From: Gluconobacter kanchanaburiensis NBRC 103587
Lineage (GTDB): Bacteria > Pseudomonadota > Alphaproteobacteria > Acetobacterales > Acetobacteraceae
DNA length: 64,000 bases
Assembly (NCBI RefSeq): GCF_007988905.1
Contig: NZ_BJVA01000003.1
Coordinates: 186,001-250,000, forward strand
Reading direction: 5' to 3'
Shown: positions 9,154 through 18,316 of the stretch, one piece after another
How the letters are laid out: every line of letters starts with the position of its first letter
Numbering within the stretch: the first letter of the stretch is position 1
The notes under the pieces: generated by a model
Seen by the model: the letters and a program-made list of their open reading frames with translations, nothing else
Told to the model about the DNA's origin: nothing
Databases searched by the model: none
Program-made: the position numbers and the translations under genes

Positions 9154-10575
9154 TCAGGATGCGAGTTTTCCAAAGAACTGGATCTGATCGAAATGCAGAT
9201 AGGTCTGTCGGCCCGGGATCGTAATCCGGAGAAAACGTGCCTGGATGCCATCCTGATCAACCCATATGAAAGGAAAGCCGTCAGCCCCGCCGTAGAGAAC
9301 GCCATCGTTCTTGCGCATGATCTGGAACCATTTCTGGGCATTCACCGAACCATGCAGCACAAAATTGGCAACGCGCTCCGGAACACCGTCCAGCCTGTTG
9401 AAGAGACGCATTTCATGAACGCGGCAGAGACTGCCCAGATCGACTGTCCACCAGGGATCGTTTTCAAGCGCGGTGTGGTTCTGGGATTTGCCGCAGATAT
9501 TGCCTGACAGCACACGGGCCGCATCTTCCTCGACTGTTCCGGCGTGGGCCGTGGAGATCTGGGTGGCGCTTTTGTGCTGTGAAATATTGTCCCAACGGCA
9601 GCGCGGGAAAATACTGAAATCCCAAGCTGCTTCTCTCTGTCTCGTCCAGTAATCGTGAAGATAGAAGTCTGAAACCTGATTTGTCATTTCGTGATACGCG
9701 GTGCGCTGGTCTTGGGAATAGGTGCCCCAGACTTTCTCGCTGCCATAATCACCCTGTGTTCCACGCTGAACCCGCAGATCGAAATCGGCATCTGACTTCA
9801 TGGTGAAATGTGCGACATAAGCTACGGAAAGCATTTTCTGCCTCCGGTCGTCACTATTCAGGATTTTCCACGGAGTATCAGGAAAGTTCTCATAATATTG
9901 TCCCATGTCCTCACCGAGAACATTAATCATGTTCAGGTTGGGATCGAGGCTGTTGTATTCGTGCATGATGGGAGAGCTGGATATTCGGTAAATTTCTTGA
10001 TAGGGTATTTTTTTGCTACGAATTAGGACTTTTGTATAAGGCGTGACGCCGTTTTCACGTTTGGTATAGTTCGTAAGGACATGGCCGTCAGGGCGTTTCT
10101 GGTGCCCATTATTGCCGTAGCAGCACCAGTTGAAGTGCACACCGTCAACATCACTGGCTACATTCTGCATGAAGGCGGGTAGAAAATTTCCCGGTTTGAT
10201 GCAGAGAAATTCATCAATATCCAGAAGCATCATCCACTCGGTTTCCGTGGAGAAGTTTCTCAGGAAATGGAAATACATCTGATACTGCTGGCCGGGAATG
10301 GGATAGTGACGGAATGTCACGAATGGATCATTTCCCAAAGTGTAAGGACGGATACGATCATAAATCGTGTCCGGACAATCATCGTTCGAATAGAGGTAGA
10401 CATGGTCGAAGCCGATGGAGCGATGATAGTCGATCCACTCACAAATATATTTTTCTTCCCACCGTGCGCATGCCACAAGAGAGAATTTATATTTAGGCGC
10501 AGGCCGTATTCCCCTATTGCCTGCCGCAGCGAGCGGCTCGGTTGCATAACTTGCGATGGCATCGCTGTATTTCAC
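9154..10575 (-). CDS. Glycosyltransferase (Glyco_tranf_2_4 type) fused to an F5/8 type C-like domain
   Basis: Two-domain protein of 473 residues. Residues about 30-260 match the GT92/Glyco_tranf_2_4 pattern: KFSLVACARWEEKYICEWIDYHRSIGFDHVYLY-type opening and the DxD-like metal motif LLDIDEFL at 119-121. Residues about 335-473 resemble a discoidin/F5-8C carbohydrate-binding sandwich: the SAT segment, then DPWWTVDLGSLCRVHEMRLFNR, FVLHGSVNAQKWFQI and a closing RFLRITI strand. I chose a GTG at 10575 because GGAG lies six bases upstream; a GTG at 10587 has no ribosome site. No signal peptide is seen. Base composition is visibly AT-richer than the neighbours. The acceptor is unknown; a role in surface polysaccharide is inferred. 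Confidence 0.78.
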   Translation of the reverse strand: MKYSDAIASYATEPLAAAGNRGIRPAPKYKFSLVACARWEEKYICEWIDYHRSIGFDHVYLYSNDDCPDTIYDRIRPYTLGNDPFVTFRHYPIPGQQYQMYFHFLRNFSTETEWMMLLDIDEFLCIKPGNFLPAFMQNVASDVDGVHFNWCCYGNNGHQKRPDGHVLTNYTKRENGVTPYTKVLIRSKKIPYQEIYRISSSPIMHEYNSLDPNLNMINVLGEDMGQYYENFPDTPWKILNSDDRRQKMLSVAYVAHFTMKSDADFDLRVQRGTQGDYGSEKVWGTYSQDQRTAYHEMTNQVSDFYLHDYWTRQREAAWDFSIFPRCRWDNISQHKSATQISTAHAGTVEEDAARVLSGNICGKSQNHTALENDPWWTVDLGSLCRVHEMRLFNRLDGVPERVANFVLHGSVNAQKWFQIMRKNDGVLYGGADGFPFIWVDQDGIQARFLRITIPGRQTYLHFDQIQFFGKLAS

Positions 10576-10612
10576 AAATAACTCCACATTTAATAATATT
10601 TGTTAAAATAAA

Positions 10613-12463
10613 TTATTTGTTTTCGGCGCGTTCTTTTCTCCAGGACAGGCAGAGATTTTGCCAGGCCTGCTTGGTATCCGGATCAACGCGATTGTCCGCG
10701 AGTATGCTGTGAAGGCTTTCTTCAACAAAAGTCACCGATGCCGTGCTGTATCGAAATGCGATGTTCTGCATGGCGTCCATAACGCCCGGAAGACTGGCCA
10801 ACCGCCGGATTTCAGCCCTTACCTTCTCCGTCAGGCGGGCAGACTGCGACGTTCCCCGCACATCAAAGGTTTGCGTAAAGAGGTTGAAAATAGCGGGGCT
10901 ATTGTACCTGAAATGTTTGTTTTTCACGACGCCATGACCATCATTTTCCCCACGGGAAAATTTCCAGACATATTCCTCAAAGGAGCGAAGATGATAATGG
11001 CAGACAGAGGCCCACTGTGTGGGTTTTTGACTGAAGTTAAGATCGTCGGTGAACGTGTTGCTTTTCGAATAATAGTTTCCGTCAACAGTGGCATATTCCC
11101 TGCTGGTATAAGAACATTCCGGGTGATGGGCGTATGAATAATTGAACAGACCTGTCCTGAAGATCGATTTTACCAGAGGATGTTTTTCACCTTCTATAAA
11201 ACGTTCCGCAGAGAGCTCGTTTTTCCAGGTAAGGTGACCATTGGGATAATAAACGCGCCAGCTCAGGGAGAAACAGTCGACCCCTTGTGCATCTCGTGCC
11301 GCAATAACGGGCGCAATACTGTTGTCGACATTTTCAGAAGGTAGAATTGCTTCGTCAATATCCACGACAGCACACCAGCGGTAATCAAGAATTTCCGGTA
11401 ATGTGGTCAAGGCATGGTTATAAGCCTTGAACTGCATATTGATTCCCGGTGTATGGTTCCCGGTATTATTGATCCATGTGATTTCGTTGTTTTCGGACAA
11501 AGCCTTGAGGATCAGGTCTGATCCATCCGTATTGTCATTTGTATAAATAAAGAAGTCTTTTATGCCTATAACTCTATGGTGTGCGATCCATTCCAGCAGG
11601 TAGATGCCCTCGTCACGTGCCGTGGCGAGAAGGGCGATGTCTTTTCTGCTTCTGATGGCTTCACGCACAACGCCGAGTAGAACCGCACCCCAGTAAATAC
11701 CATTGCCCCGGTCCCGGATGTGACCATATCCCAGAAAATCGAACTCGCCTGATACATTTCTGAAGGAACGACTGGTTCTACGAATATTCCAGTGTGACAG
11801 CTCCAGAAGAGCTCTGTGTATCCAGTGTTTGTAAGGGATATGATTAATGATTTCTGAAATATTAAAATAATTATCATCAGGAAGGTTGAGAAAAGCATCT
11901 GTGACAATTTTTGAGAACTGTTTTCTCTGATCTGCATTCAGCGTGTGGCAGAACAGATTCAGAAGCTCGGCTCTCATATTCTGATGAGATTTGCTGATGG
12001 CGTGGAGTGATTGTTCAGGAGTATTTCTGGTTGAGAAAACTGAACAGATTTCGGTAAACAGACGGGAAGTTTTATCACTTACCAAGACATGGCTGGGATA
12101 CAGGGAAAAGACTTCCCACTCCTGGCTTTCGTCCCTGTTGAAGGCGACATTTCCAAAAGGATCGGCGGAAAAAAATTTTTTTCCGTCAAGCGAGATCAGC
12201 GATACTGTGTCGTCATTATGGAAGCCGGTTGAGAAGAGAAAAAACCTGTCTCTGAAAACGCTGTTTTCCTCCGGACGGGTCTGCTCGACATCCTCGTCGA
12301 GATGAACCGGAGCAATCAGGAAAAAGCCAGGATCTTCCGGAAAAGGAACAAGGACGACATCAATATATGAAGGCTGTTTCTCAAGAGAATGTTTTAAAAT
12401 CCGTTCTTCCGAGCAGAAAAATAGACTGGTTCCATGAAATGTTTTCAGATGGAACAGTTCCAT
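10613..12463 (-). CDS. Glycosyltransferase (Glyco_tranf_2_4 type) with uncharacterised N-terminal region
   Basis: Predicted 616-residue transferase. The recognisable domain starts near residue 273 (DIALLATARDEGIYLLEWIAHH), continues with a nucleotide-binding FFIYTNDNTDGSD strand and has the DxD-like motif VVDIDEA near 366. The first 260 residues do not resemble any domain I recognise. The ATG at 12463 is chosen because GAGGAG lies nine bases before it; longer forms would overlap the phosphatase gene. It ends about 37 bases before the next transferase start, so the two are probably co-transcribed. Both are AT-richer than the flanking genes, suggesting acquisition as a pair. Confidence 0.75.
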   Translation of the reverse strand: MELFHLKTFHGTSLFFCSEERILKHSLEKQPSYIDVVLVPFPEDPGFFLIAPVHLDEDVEQTRPEENSVFRDRFFLFSTGFHNDDTVSLISLDGKKFFSADPFGNVAFNRDESQEWEVFSLYPSHVLVSDKTSRLFTEICSVFSTRNTPEQSLHAISKSHQNMRAELLNLFCHTLNADQRKQFSKIVTDAFLNLPDDNYFNISEIINHIPYKHWIHRALLELSHWNIRRTSRSFRNVSGEFDFLGYGHIRDRGNGIYWGAVLLGVVREAIRSRKDIALLATARDEGIYLLEWIAHHRVIGIKDFFIYTNDNTDGSDLILKALSENNEITWINNTGNHTPGINMQFKAYNHALTTLPEILDYRWCAVVDIDEAILPSENVDNSIAPVIAARDAQGVDCFSLSWRVYYPNGHLTWKNELSAERFIEGEKHPLVKSIFRTGLFNYSYAHHPECSYTSREYATVDGNYYSKSNTFTDDLNFSQKPTQWASVCHYHLRSFEEYVWKFSRGENDGHGVVKNKHFRYNSPAIFNLFTQTFDVRGTSQSARLTEKVRAEIRRLASLPGVMDAMQNIAFRYSTASVTFVEESLHSILADNRVDPDTKQAWQNLCLSWRKERAENK

Positions 12464-12555
12464 TCCATTATTCTCCTCTGTAATCCCGCTCATAAGATCA
12501 CCATTTACGGAGGCCTTCAAGGGGATTGCCATAGGAGCTGTTCTGGCAGGAATCT

Positions 12556-13167
12556 CTAGATCCGTGCGGCCTGAAGTGGGATGATTTCGATATCCCATCC
12601 CGTTTGCTTATTAGGGGTCAGGGCAAGAGGGACAGCATTCGGGAGGCGCACATCGACAGGGAGTTGCATGGCGGAGCGCAATCCTCTGAATAGTGCACCG
12701 TGAGCAACGATCAGGGGTGTTTCGGGGCTGTTCAGGATAGTATTGACAGCCCGGGCGGCTCTTGCAGTCAGTGCGTGAAAACTTTCTGCATCCTGCGGTA
12801 CAAAACCCTCTTCGATCCAGGGTTTGTACCAGTCTCCCATCAGTGTGCCTTCCTGAACTCCGAAACAGACTTCCCGCAGCTCATCGTTCACCTCCAGAGG
12901 CACACGAAGGGCACAGGCTTCTTCGATCATTGCCTGGACCGTCTTTGCTGTCGTCAGCGCACGTGTCAGGGGTGAAGACAGGATACGGCTGAAAGGCTTT
13001 TGTCCGCTTCGAAAAAGGTCAGCCAGCGCCTTGCCTGCGAGGACGGCCTGCTGTTCGCCCGTCGCGTTAAGGGGAATATCCGTACTTCCCTGCGCCAGTC
13101 CCTGACGATTCCAATCGGTTTCGCCGTGCCGGAGGTACCAGTAGGGTCTGGAAATGAGTTGGGACAT
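12556..13167 (-). CDS. Histidine phosphatase (phosphoglycerate mutase-like) family protein
   Basis: Cytoplasmic phosphatase of the branch-1 histidine acid phosphatase superfamily, 203 residues. The phosphorylated histidine is in YLRHGETDWN near the N-terminus. The second catalytic histidine is in LIVAHGALFRGL at about residue 155, and the LSSPLTRALTTA segment follows the usual spacing. The start at 13167 (MSQLISRPYW) puts the RHG motif about 13 residues in, as normal; the longer ORF would overlap prs. It begins 46 bases after prs ends on the same strand. The substrate is not predictable from sequence. Confidence 0.87.
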   Translation of the reverse strand: MSQLISRPYWYLRHGETDWNRQGLAQGSTDIPLNATGEQQAVLAGKALADLFRSGQKPFSRILSSPLTRALTTAKTVQAMIEEACALRVPLEVNDELREVCFGVQEGTLMGDWYKPWIEEGFVPQDAESFHALTARAARAVNTILNSPETPLIVAHGALFRGLRSAMQLPVDVRLPNAVPLALTPNKQTGWDIEIIPLQAARI

Positions 13168-13213
13168 GATGGGTCCGTTCAGAAAGGCCAGACCAGGAAA
13201 CCGTCCGTGAAAA

Positions 13214-14146
13214 TCAGTCGAACAAAGAAGAGACTGAACTTTCATCGGCGACGGCGCTCATGGCCCGGGCCAGCAGGTTGGCTGTCGTGATCTGGCGGAT
13301 ATTCGGGGTCTCGAGGAGCTCCTCGGTCGCCGGAATACTGTCCGTCAGCGTCAGCATGTTGAGTGGACTGTCTTTCACGCGCTGGCAGGCATTGCCAGTC
13401 AGAACGCCGTGAGTGACATAGGCCTCCACGCCCTCCGCCCCACGGGCCATGAGGGCGTTGGCGGCATTGCACAGCGATCCGCCACTGTCGACGATGTCGT
13501 CCACCAGCACGCAGTAGCGGCCGGCGACGTCACCGATGACGTTCATGACCTCGGAAACACCAGCGCGTTCACGACGTTTGTCGATAATGGCCAGGTCCAC
13601 ATTCAGACGCTGTGCAAGCTGGCGGGCACGCACCACGCCACCCACATCGGGGGAGACGATAATGAGTTCACGGTCCGGCAGGCGTGTCTTGAGGTCACGC
13701 ACGAACAGGGGGGCGGCGTAAAGGTTGTCTGTGGGGATGTCGAAAAACCCCTGGATCTGCATGGCGTGCAGATCCATCGTCAGGATGCGGTTGGCGCCGG
13801 CTTCAGTCAGCAGGTTCGCCACAAGCTTTGCACTGATCGGTGTGCGCGGGCCGGATTTGCGATCCTGCCGGGCGTAGCCGAAATAGGGCATGACGGCCGT
13901 GACGCGACGTGCAGATCCGCGGCGCAGCGCATCCAGCATGACCAGAAGTTCCATCAGATGGTCGTTCGTCGGCATGCAGGTGCTCTGCACGACGAAAACG
14001 TCCTCACCGCGGACATTCTCCTGAATTTCAACGAAAACCTCGCCATCGGCAAAGCGCTTCACAACGGTTTTGCACAGTGGCATCCGAAGTTCATGGGCGA
14101 CCGCGCGGGCCAGCGGCAGGTTACTGTTGCAGGCTACGATCTTCAT
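13214..14146 (-). CDS. prs: Ribose-phosphate pyrophosphokinase
   Basis: Makes 5-phosphoribosyl 1-diphosphate from ribose 5-phosphate and ATP, feeding purine, pyrimidine, histidine and NAD synthesis. The 310-residue protein is the usual bacterial length. It has the ATP-contacting [16 protein letters not shown] region (about 27-42), the [10 protein letters not shown] flexible segment (about 95-105), the metal-binding [19 protein letters not shown] loop and the PRPP-binding [17 protein letters not shown] motif near residue 215-231. The gene starts a leftward set with the phosphatase; the upstream 128-base spacer should hold its promoter. Confidence 0.97.
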   Translation of the reverse strand: MKIVACNSNLPLARAVAHELRMPLCKTVVKRFADGEVFVEIQENVRGEDVFVVQSTCMPTNDHLMELLVMLDALRRGSARRVTAVMPYFGYARQDRKSGPRTPISAKLVANLLTEAGANRILTMDLHAMQIQGFFDIPTDNLYAAPLFVRDLKTRLPDRELIIVSPDVGGVVRARQLAQRLNVDLAIIDKRRERAGVSEVMNVIGDVAGRYCVLVDDIVDSGGSLCNAANALMARGAEGVEAYVTHGVLTGNACQRVKDSPLNMLTLTDSIPATEELLETPNIRQITTANLLARAMSAVADESSVSSLFD

Positions 14147-14274
14147 GAAAAACGGCCTCGTCCGGTGTCCGACAGGGAATTTGGTGGCCTTCTAACAGTG
14201 CTTCGCCCCCCTGTCATCCATCCTGTCTTATTCTTTATGCGTATCAGTCTCGCAGTCAGCGGATGGCTGAGCCG

Positions 14275-15165
14275 TCAGAATTGCCACGCCAGACCGGCAT
14301 GTAGTTTCAGACCATTGCTCAGAGCGCTGGATGTGGACGAATAGGAAAATGTGCTTTCCCAATCATTGCCGTAGCCAGAGTCCCGGTTACGACCGTAGGA
14401 AATATAGGAATAGTCTCCTCCGGCCGTCAGATGCAGGCGCCGGGTCATCCGGTAATCCATGCCAAGACCCCCCTCCCACAGGGGACGGGGTTGGTGGGTG
14501 TATGAAATTCCGGAATTGAGGACTTCCGCCCATCCGAAGCGTCCACGCAGCACAAGACGGGAGGACAAGGCATAATCTGCCTTCAGGCCAGCACCCGCGA
14601 AATAGCGGCCGGAACCGTAACCAAAATCGCCGTCACCACCGCTCGTTATGTAGCCCCCCTGAATGAAGGGCGTCAGAAGGAATGTGTCGGAGAGCAGAAG
14701 GAAGCCCTTGCCGATTTCTCCGCGGTTATCCGTGCCGTTGGAAGTGTCGTTTCCGCCCGCTGAATATTCATACGAACCGGAAGTGCTGGAATATCCTCGG
14801 TGGCGGGACTTGTAGTTCCTCTGTCCGTCTTCGAGCGAGAAACGCAATGCACCATAAAGGTTCTCAATCCCGAACGCATTGAACATGGCTGAGGCATCCA
14901 CCTGAAAGCCAGGAGTCCAGCCGATGGTCCGGTAGCGTGAGGAACTTGCGGTCGCTTCTGTAAAAGCATAACGGCCGAAACCGCCACTTTCCGCCGTGCG
15001 GGAATTGAAGCCTTCAACGCTGTTGCGAAACGTACCTGTCATCGAAAGGCCGATTTCACGGTTTACGGCAATGACAGGAGCCGGGTCCGCAAGGGCGGGG
15101 ACAAGCGGCGCGATGCCTGCACAGAGACCCAGACTGGACAGCAACAGGCGGAATGAAAGACGCAT
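14275..15165 (-). CDS. Predicted outer membrane beta-barrel protein
   Basis: 296 residues with a signal peptide (cleavage after ALA near residue 26). The rest is dominated by alternating aromatic and polar strands with Gly, Ser, Tyr and Asn-rich turns, and it ends LKLHAGLAWQF, with the terminal Phe of outer-membrane barrels. No enzyme motif and no plug or TonB box are seen. A GYSSTSGSYEYSAGG segment probably forms a surface loop. It lies 77 bases downstream of the lipoprotein gene, which follows a TonB-like gene on the same strand, so the three may be one envelope unit. Family not recognised. Confidence 0.7.
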   Translation of the reverse strand: MRLSFRLLLSSLGLCAGIAPLVPALADPAPVIAVNREIGLSMTGTFRNSVEGFNSRTAESGGFGRYAFTEATASSSRYRTIGWTPGFQVDASAMFNAFGIENLYGALRFSLEDGQRNYKSRHRGYSSTSGSYEYSAGGNDTSNGTDNRGEIGKGFLLLSDTFLLTPFIQGGYITSGGDGDFGYGSGRYFAGAGLKADYALSSRLVLRGRFGWAEVLNSGISYTHQPRPLWEGGLGMDYRMTRRLHLTAGGDYSYISYGRNRDSGYGNDWESTFSYSSTSSALSNGLKLHAGLAWQF

Positions 15166-15242
15166 CGAAAACTCCGGACGAAAAGACCGGAGTTATGTAA
15201 CGAAGTGTACGGGTAAAAGATACACTGTGTTACATCTTTGGA

Positions 15243-16190
15243 TCATGCTGCTTTTTGTGGAGTGTTTTTGCTGTCGGACCTGTTGTCTGGAAGCGGAGTA
15301 TGTCCGCGGCCTGAGAAATTGGTGACAATCGTCCGCACCCCCTGAGCCGCCTCCTCGGCAGCCATATCCGCCGTATCTCCCCACGCCCCGTCGAGGGAAT
15401 GGGGGGCAATATCGTGCAACTGTGTCGCGGCGCCAGCCTCTTTGCCGTCGGGTGTGAGGACATGCCAGACGATCTCGATGTGATCGACCGGATGACCGGT
15501 ATTGCCTTCGGCGCCACGCTTCAGATCGACCGTTCCCCGGACAATGAAATCGGCGCCCTTGTCGGTTGTGGTCACGGTATTGGTCTTGTCGGGAAAGGCG
15601 GAATAAAAGGCCCGCGCCAGAGACACGTTGCCGTCTCCAGGGGCGCCGCTGACTCCCTTGAAGCAGATTTTTGCCGGTCGGTTCATGAGACTGTGCGGGT
15701 CCTGTTGCATCATGCTGGCCTGAATGCCCGTCAGAAGACTCGCCAGTTTTGGCGCTTCCTGAACAGCAGCTCCCTGAAGGGCAAGCCTGTCTCCTGCGCT
15801 CCATCCGGCCATATCCACAGCCGGACCGTCCGCCTCCGCCCGGACTTTGCCTTCCGGCGTCATGACGACGTAATGGGGAACAACCGCCCCATCACGGGTG
15901 GTGGCGCTCATTTTCAGCCACCAGTCTCCCTTTTTGCGCGGCTGCGCGATGGCAGGGACAGACTGTCCGACCATGGCCTGCGCCATGTCGTGCGCCCAGA
16001 CCGCAGCCGCGTCATCCGTCAGCAGGGAGTCAGTGGGGGTCGGTACCGCCAGCCGGGCCGGGGGAAGATTGGCGGCTGTCAGATATCTGGCCTGCTGTCC
16101 GGGATCGGCGAAGGGGCGGGAAAGACTGAAACATCCGCCTAGCACAAGGGGGAAGCAGAGAGGCAGCAGGACAGGACAAAAGCGGCGCAT
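15243..16190 (-). CDS. Uncharacterised lipoprotein
   Basis: 315 residues with a type II signal ending LVLGGC, giving a lipidated Cys20. The mature part has no enzyme motif I recognise. Visible landmarks are KGDWWLKMSATTRDG and DGAVVPHYVVMTPEGKVRAEADG (an antiparallel-strand look), a CFKGVSGAPGDGNVSLARAFYSA segment and a strand-rich VDHIEIVWHVLTPDGKEAG followed by a helix (DTADMAAEEAAQGVRTIV). The second half resembles lipoproteins that bind small peptides or sugars, but this is only a shape impression. It sits between the TonB-like and barrel genes with 76- and 77-base gaps. Confidence 0.68.
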   Translation of the reverse strand: MRRFCPVLLPLCFPLVLGGCFSLSRPFADPGQQARYLTAANLPPARLAVPTPTDSLLTDDAAAVWAHDMAQAMVGQSVPAIAQPRKKGDWWLKMSATTRDGAVVPHYVVMTPEGKVRAEADGPAVDMAGWSAGDRLALQGAAVQEAPKLASLLTGIQASMMQQDPHSLMNRPAKICFKGVSGAPGDGNVSLARAFYSAFPDKTNTVTTTDKGADFIVRGTVDLKRGAEGNTGHPVDHIEIVWHVLTPDGKEAGAATQLHDIAPHSLDGAWGDTADMAAEEAAQGVRTIVTNFSGRGHTPLPDNRSDSKNTPQKAA

Positions 16191-16266
16191 CGGTGTTCCG
16201 GCAAGAGGACAGTGACCTGATGGACTGTATGGGATTGCGGCTCCGATGTCGAAGCCGCAGTCAGTC

Positions 16267-17385
16267 TTAGCGGCGGATCAGGATGTAGTTGATCGTTACG
16301 TCGATATCGAAATGGTCGCCTTTCATGTCCGGTGGCACCGGCGGAAGATGCGCGCCCTGGAACATGCCCGTCGTTGCTGCATCAAGCGAATACGACCCCG
16401 ACTGACTGACCAGCCGGACCGACTTTACATGCCCCGAACGGTCCAGCACGACATGTACGGAGGACGGTCCGTCTTCGCCAGCCCGTGCCGCTTCTTCGGG
16501 ATAGTACATATGCGACCTGATCCAGCGGTCGATTTCTCCGCCGTAATCCTCGCTGACGCCCTTGACGCTTGTCCGCGTCTGGTAGGGCGCATTGATCGCC
16601 CCGTTCATGCTGAGCGGCCCCAGTGACATGTCGATCGGACCACCCGAACCGGACGCACGCCCCCGATGGCGCCGGTAAGGCGAAGGCTGCTCGCCAAAAG
16701 ACAGATCCATCGGATGCGCGAACGGGTTGTTCCGATCGGAGCGGACGGAATGCTGGGACCGGCGCGCCTGGGGGGATGTCTGATGGCTGCGCTGGCTCGG
16801 CGCGGCTCCCGGTGTCACGGGTGCGGGGCTGGGAGCCGTCTTGGGCAGTTCGGCCGAGGGCTCTTCAGGCACGTCAGGCGCAGAAGGTGTCTCCGGGGTG
16901 GGAACGGCAGGTGTCGGCGTGGCCTGTTCTTTTTCCGGCTGCTGCTGGTTTTCCTGCGTTTCCTGAGGGCTCTGGGCGGAGGGAGGGGGAGGTGCGCCTC
17001 CTTCCTCATGTGCCCGGGGGCCGCGCATGCTGCTTTTCGACGGCGGAGCATCGAAAACCATTTCGACCTGAGGCTGTTCCTGCCCGGCAGGCGTGCCATG
17101 CATGCCGTGATGCTGCATCAGCAGAAGCGCGAGGAGTGCGATATGAAGCCCGGCCGAGAAGATGAACGGGACGGTCGGCCCGTCCTCAACGACGGTCTCC
17201 GGCCGCATCATGGGCGTCAGGACCGGACGCACCGGAACCGATGCAGGGACATAATCCCTGAGTCTCGTGCGTGTTCCCGTCGGCAGATGGGGCGGATGCG
17301 GGGATACAGTTTTCACCCGTGGGGCGAAGAGCTGGGGCTCGCGTTTCTGCGGTTTCCCTGAGGTGGAAGCGATTGTTCCGCTCAT
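16267..17385 (-). CDS. TonB-like energy transducer
   Basis: Predicted TonB-family protein, 372 residues, transmitting proton-motive energy to outer-membrane receptors. After an unusually long cytoplasmic N-terminus there is one membrane anchor at about residues 72-91 (VPFIFSAGLHIALLALLLM). A proline/glutamate/glutamine-rich periplasmic spacer spans about 95-200, then a basic linker. The C-terminal domain (about 285-372) keeps the family layout: YPEEAARAGEDG, SSVHVVLDRSGHVKSVRLVSQSG, LDAATTGMFQGAHLPPVP. ExbB/ExbD genes are not adjacent. The lipoprotein and barrel genes follow on the same strand. Confidence 0.82.
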   Translation of the reverse strand: MSGTIASTSGKPQKREPQLFAPRVKTVSPHPPHLPTGTRTRLRDYVPASVPVRPVLTPMMRPETVVEDGPTVPFIFSAGLHIALLALLLMQHHGMHGTPAGQEQPQVEMVFDAPPSKSSMRGPRAHEEGGAPPPPSAQSPQETQENQQQPEKEQATPTPAVPTPETPSAPDVPEEPSAELPKTAPSPAPVTPGAAPSQRSHQTSPQARRSQHSVRSDRNNPFAHPMDLSFGEQPSPYRRHRGRASGSGGPIDMSLGPLSMNGAINAPYQTRTSVKGVSEDYGGEIDRWIRSHMYYPEEAARAGEDGPSSVHVVLDRSGHVKSVRLVSQSGSYSLDAATTGMFQGAHLPPVPPDMKGDHFDIDVTINYILIRR

Positions 17386-17651
17386 ATGCGGGACTGCCTG
17401 TCCGGAATAATCCCGGCCGGAATGATTCCGTCTGGGACGATGCCGGCGAGCAGAGTGCGGTCAGTAAAGGGAAGGTGGCGTCGCGTCATCGCCAGACCTT
17501 TTGCACCAGGGCGGTCGGGGTTGTCATCCGGCAGGCTGGTTATCCGGGGCTGGGGGTGGGCGTTTTGTCAGCGTATCATGACAGTAATGAGCCCCCCACG
17601 AAAGATGCAAAGAGTCATGCAAACCTTAACTTCCCGAAAGACGCGTTTCCG

Positions 17652-18299
17652 ATGACGGATTCCCTGACCGTTCTTGGCGCCGATCCAGATCTCGCCGCTG
17701 TCATCGCCCGCATCGGCCCATGCACCCTGCGCGGAGACGATGGGCAGGAGCCCTATGACGCTCTTCTCAGAGCCATTGCCGGACAACAGCTTCACGGAGC
17801 CGCGGCCCGCAGGATTTTCGGGCGTCTGTGTCTGCTGGGAGAACAGGAAGACCCGGACGGTCCGCCTCCGTCTCCCGGTCGGCTTCTTGAACTGTCCGAA
17901 GAAACCCTGCGTGCCTGCGGACTGTCCGGAAACAAACTCCTTGCCATGCGTGGCGTCGCACAGGCGCGTCTGGACGGAAAGATTCCCAGCCGATCAGAGG
18001 CGCAAAGCATGACAGATGAGGACCTTATCGCACAGCTCGTGACCCTGAGGGGCGTTGGACGCTGGAGCGTCGAAATGCTGCTGATGTTTACGCTCAACCG
18101 TCCCGATATAATGCCGGTGGACGATTTTGGCGTCCGCGAAGGATGGCGCAGGATCCGCAGGCTGGAGCTGGCTCCGCGCCCGAAGGTCCTGAAAGAAGAG
18201 ACTGCCCGTTTTTCTCCCTACCGCTCCACGCTGGCATGGTACTGCTGGCGTGTGGCGGAGGAAGGAAAGAAACAGGCTCCAAATCCCCTGACGGCCTGA
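17652..18299 (+). CDS. DNA-3-methyladenine glycosylase II (AlkA/HhH-GPD family)
   Basis: Base-excision repair glycosylase removing alkylated purines. The 215-residue protein has the AIAGQQLHGAAARRIFGRL segment (41-59) typical of AlkA, the helix-hairpin-helix LRGVGRWSVEML at about 132-143 and the catalytic aspartate in MPVDDFGVREG at 157-158. The ATG at 17652 is taken because the family homology starts immediately after it; the open frame extends further upstream without recognisable sequence. The divergent TonB gene starts 266 bases away. It lacks the N-terminal domain of E. coli AlkA, as in the short bacterial forms. Confidence 0.9.
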   Translation: MTDSLTVLGADPDLAAVIARIGPCTLRGDDGQEPYDALLRAIAGQQLHGAAARRIFGRLCLLGEQEDPDGPPPSPGRLLELSEETLRACGLSGNKLLAMRGVAQARLDGKIPSRSEAQSMTDEDLIAQLVTLRGVGRWSVEMLLMFTLNRPDIMPVDDFGVREGWRRIRRLELAPRPKVLKEETARFSPYRSTLAWYCWRVAEEGKKQAPNPLTA

Positions 18300-18316
18300 C
18301 ATTCCGCTTCCCGGAC

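Noticed and set aside
17271-17651. Extension of the AlkA-type frame 127 codons upstream
   Set aside because: The extra part overlaps the divergent TonB gene start and has no family similarity; the start at 17652 fits the domain.
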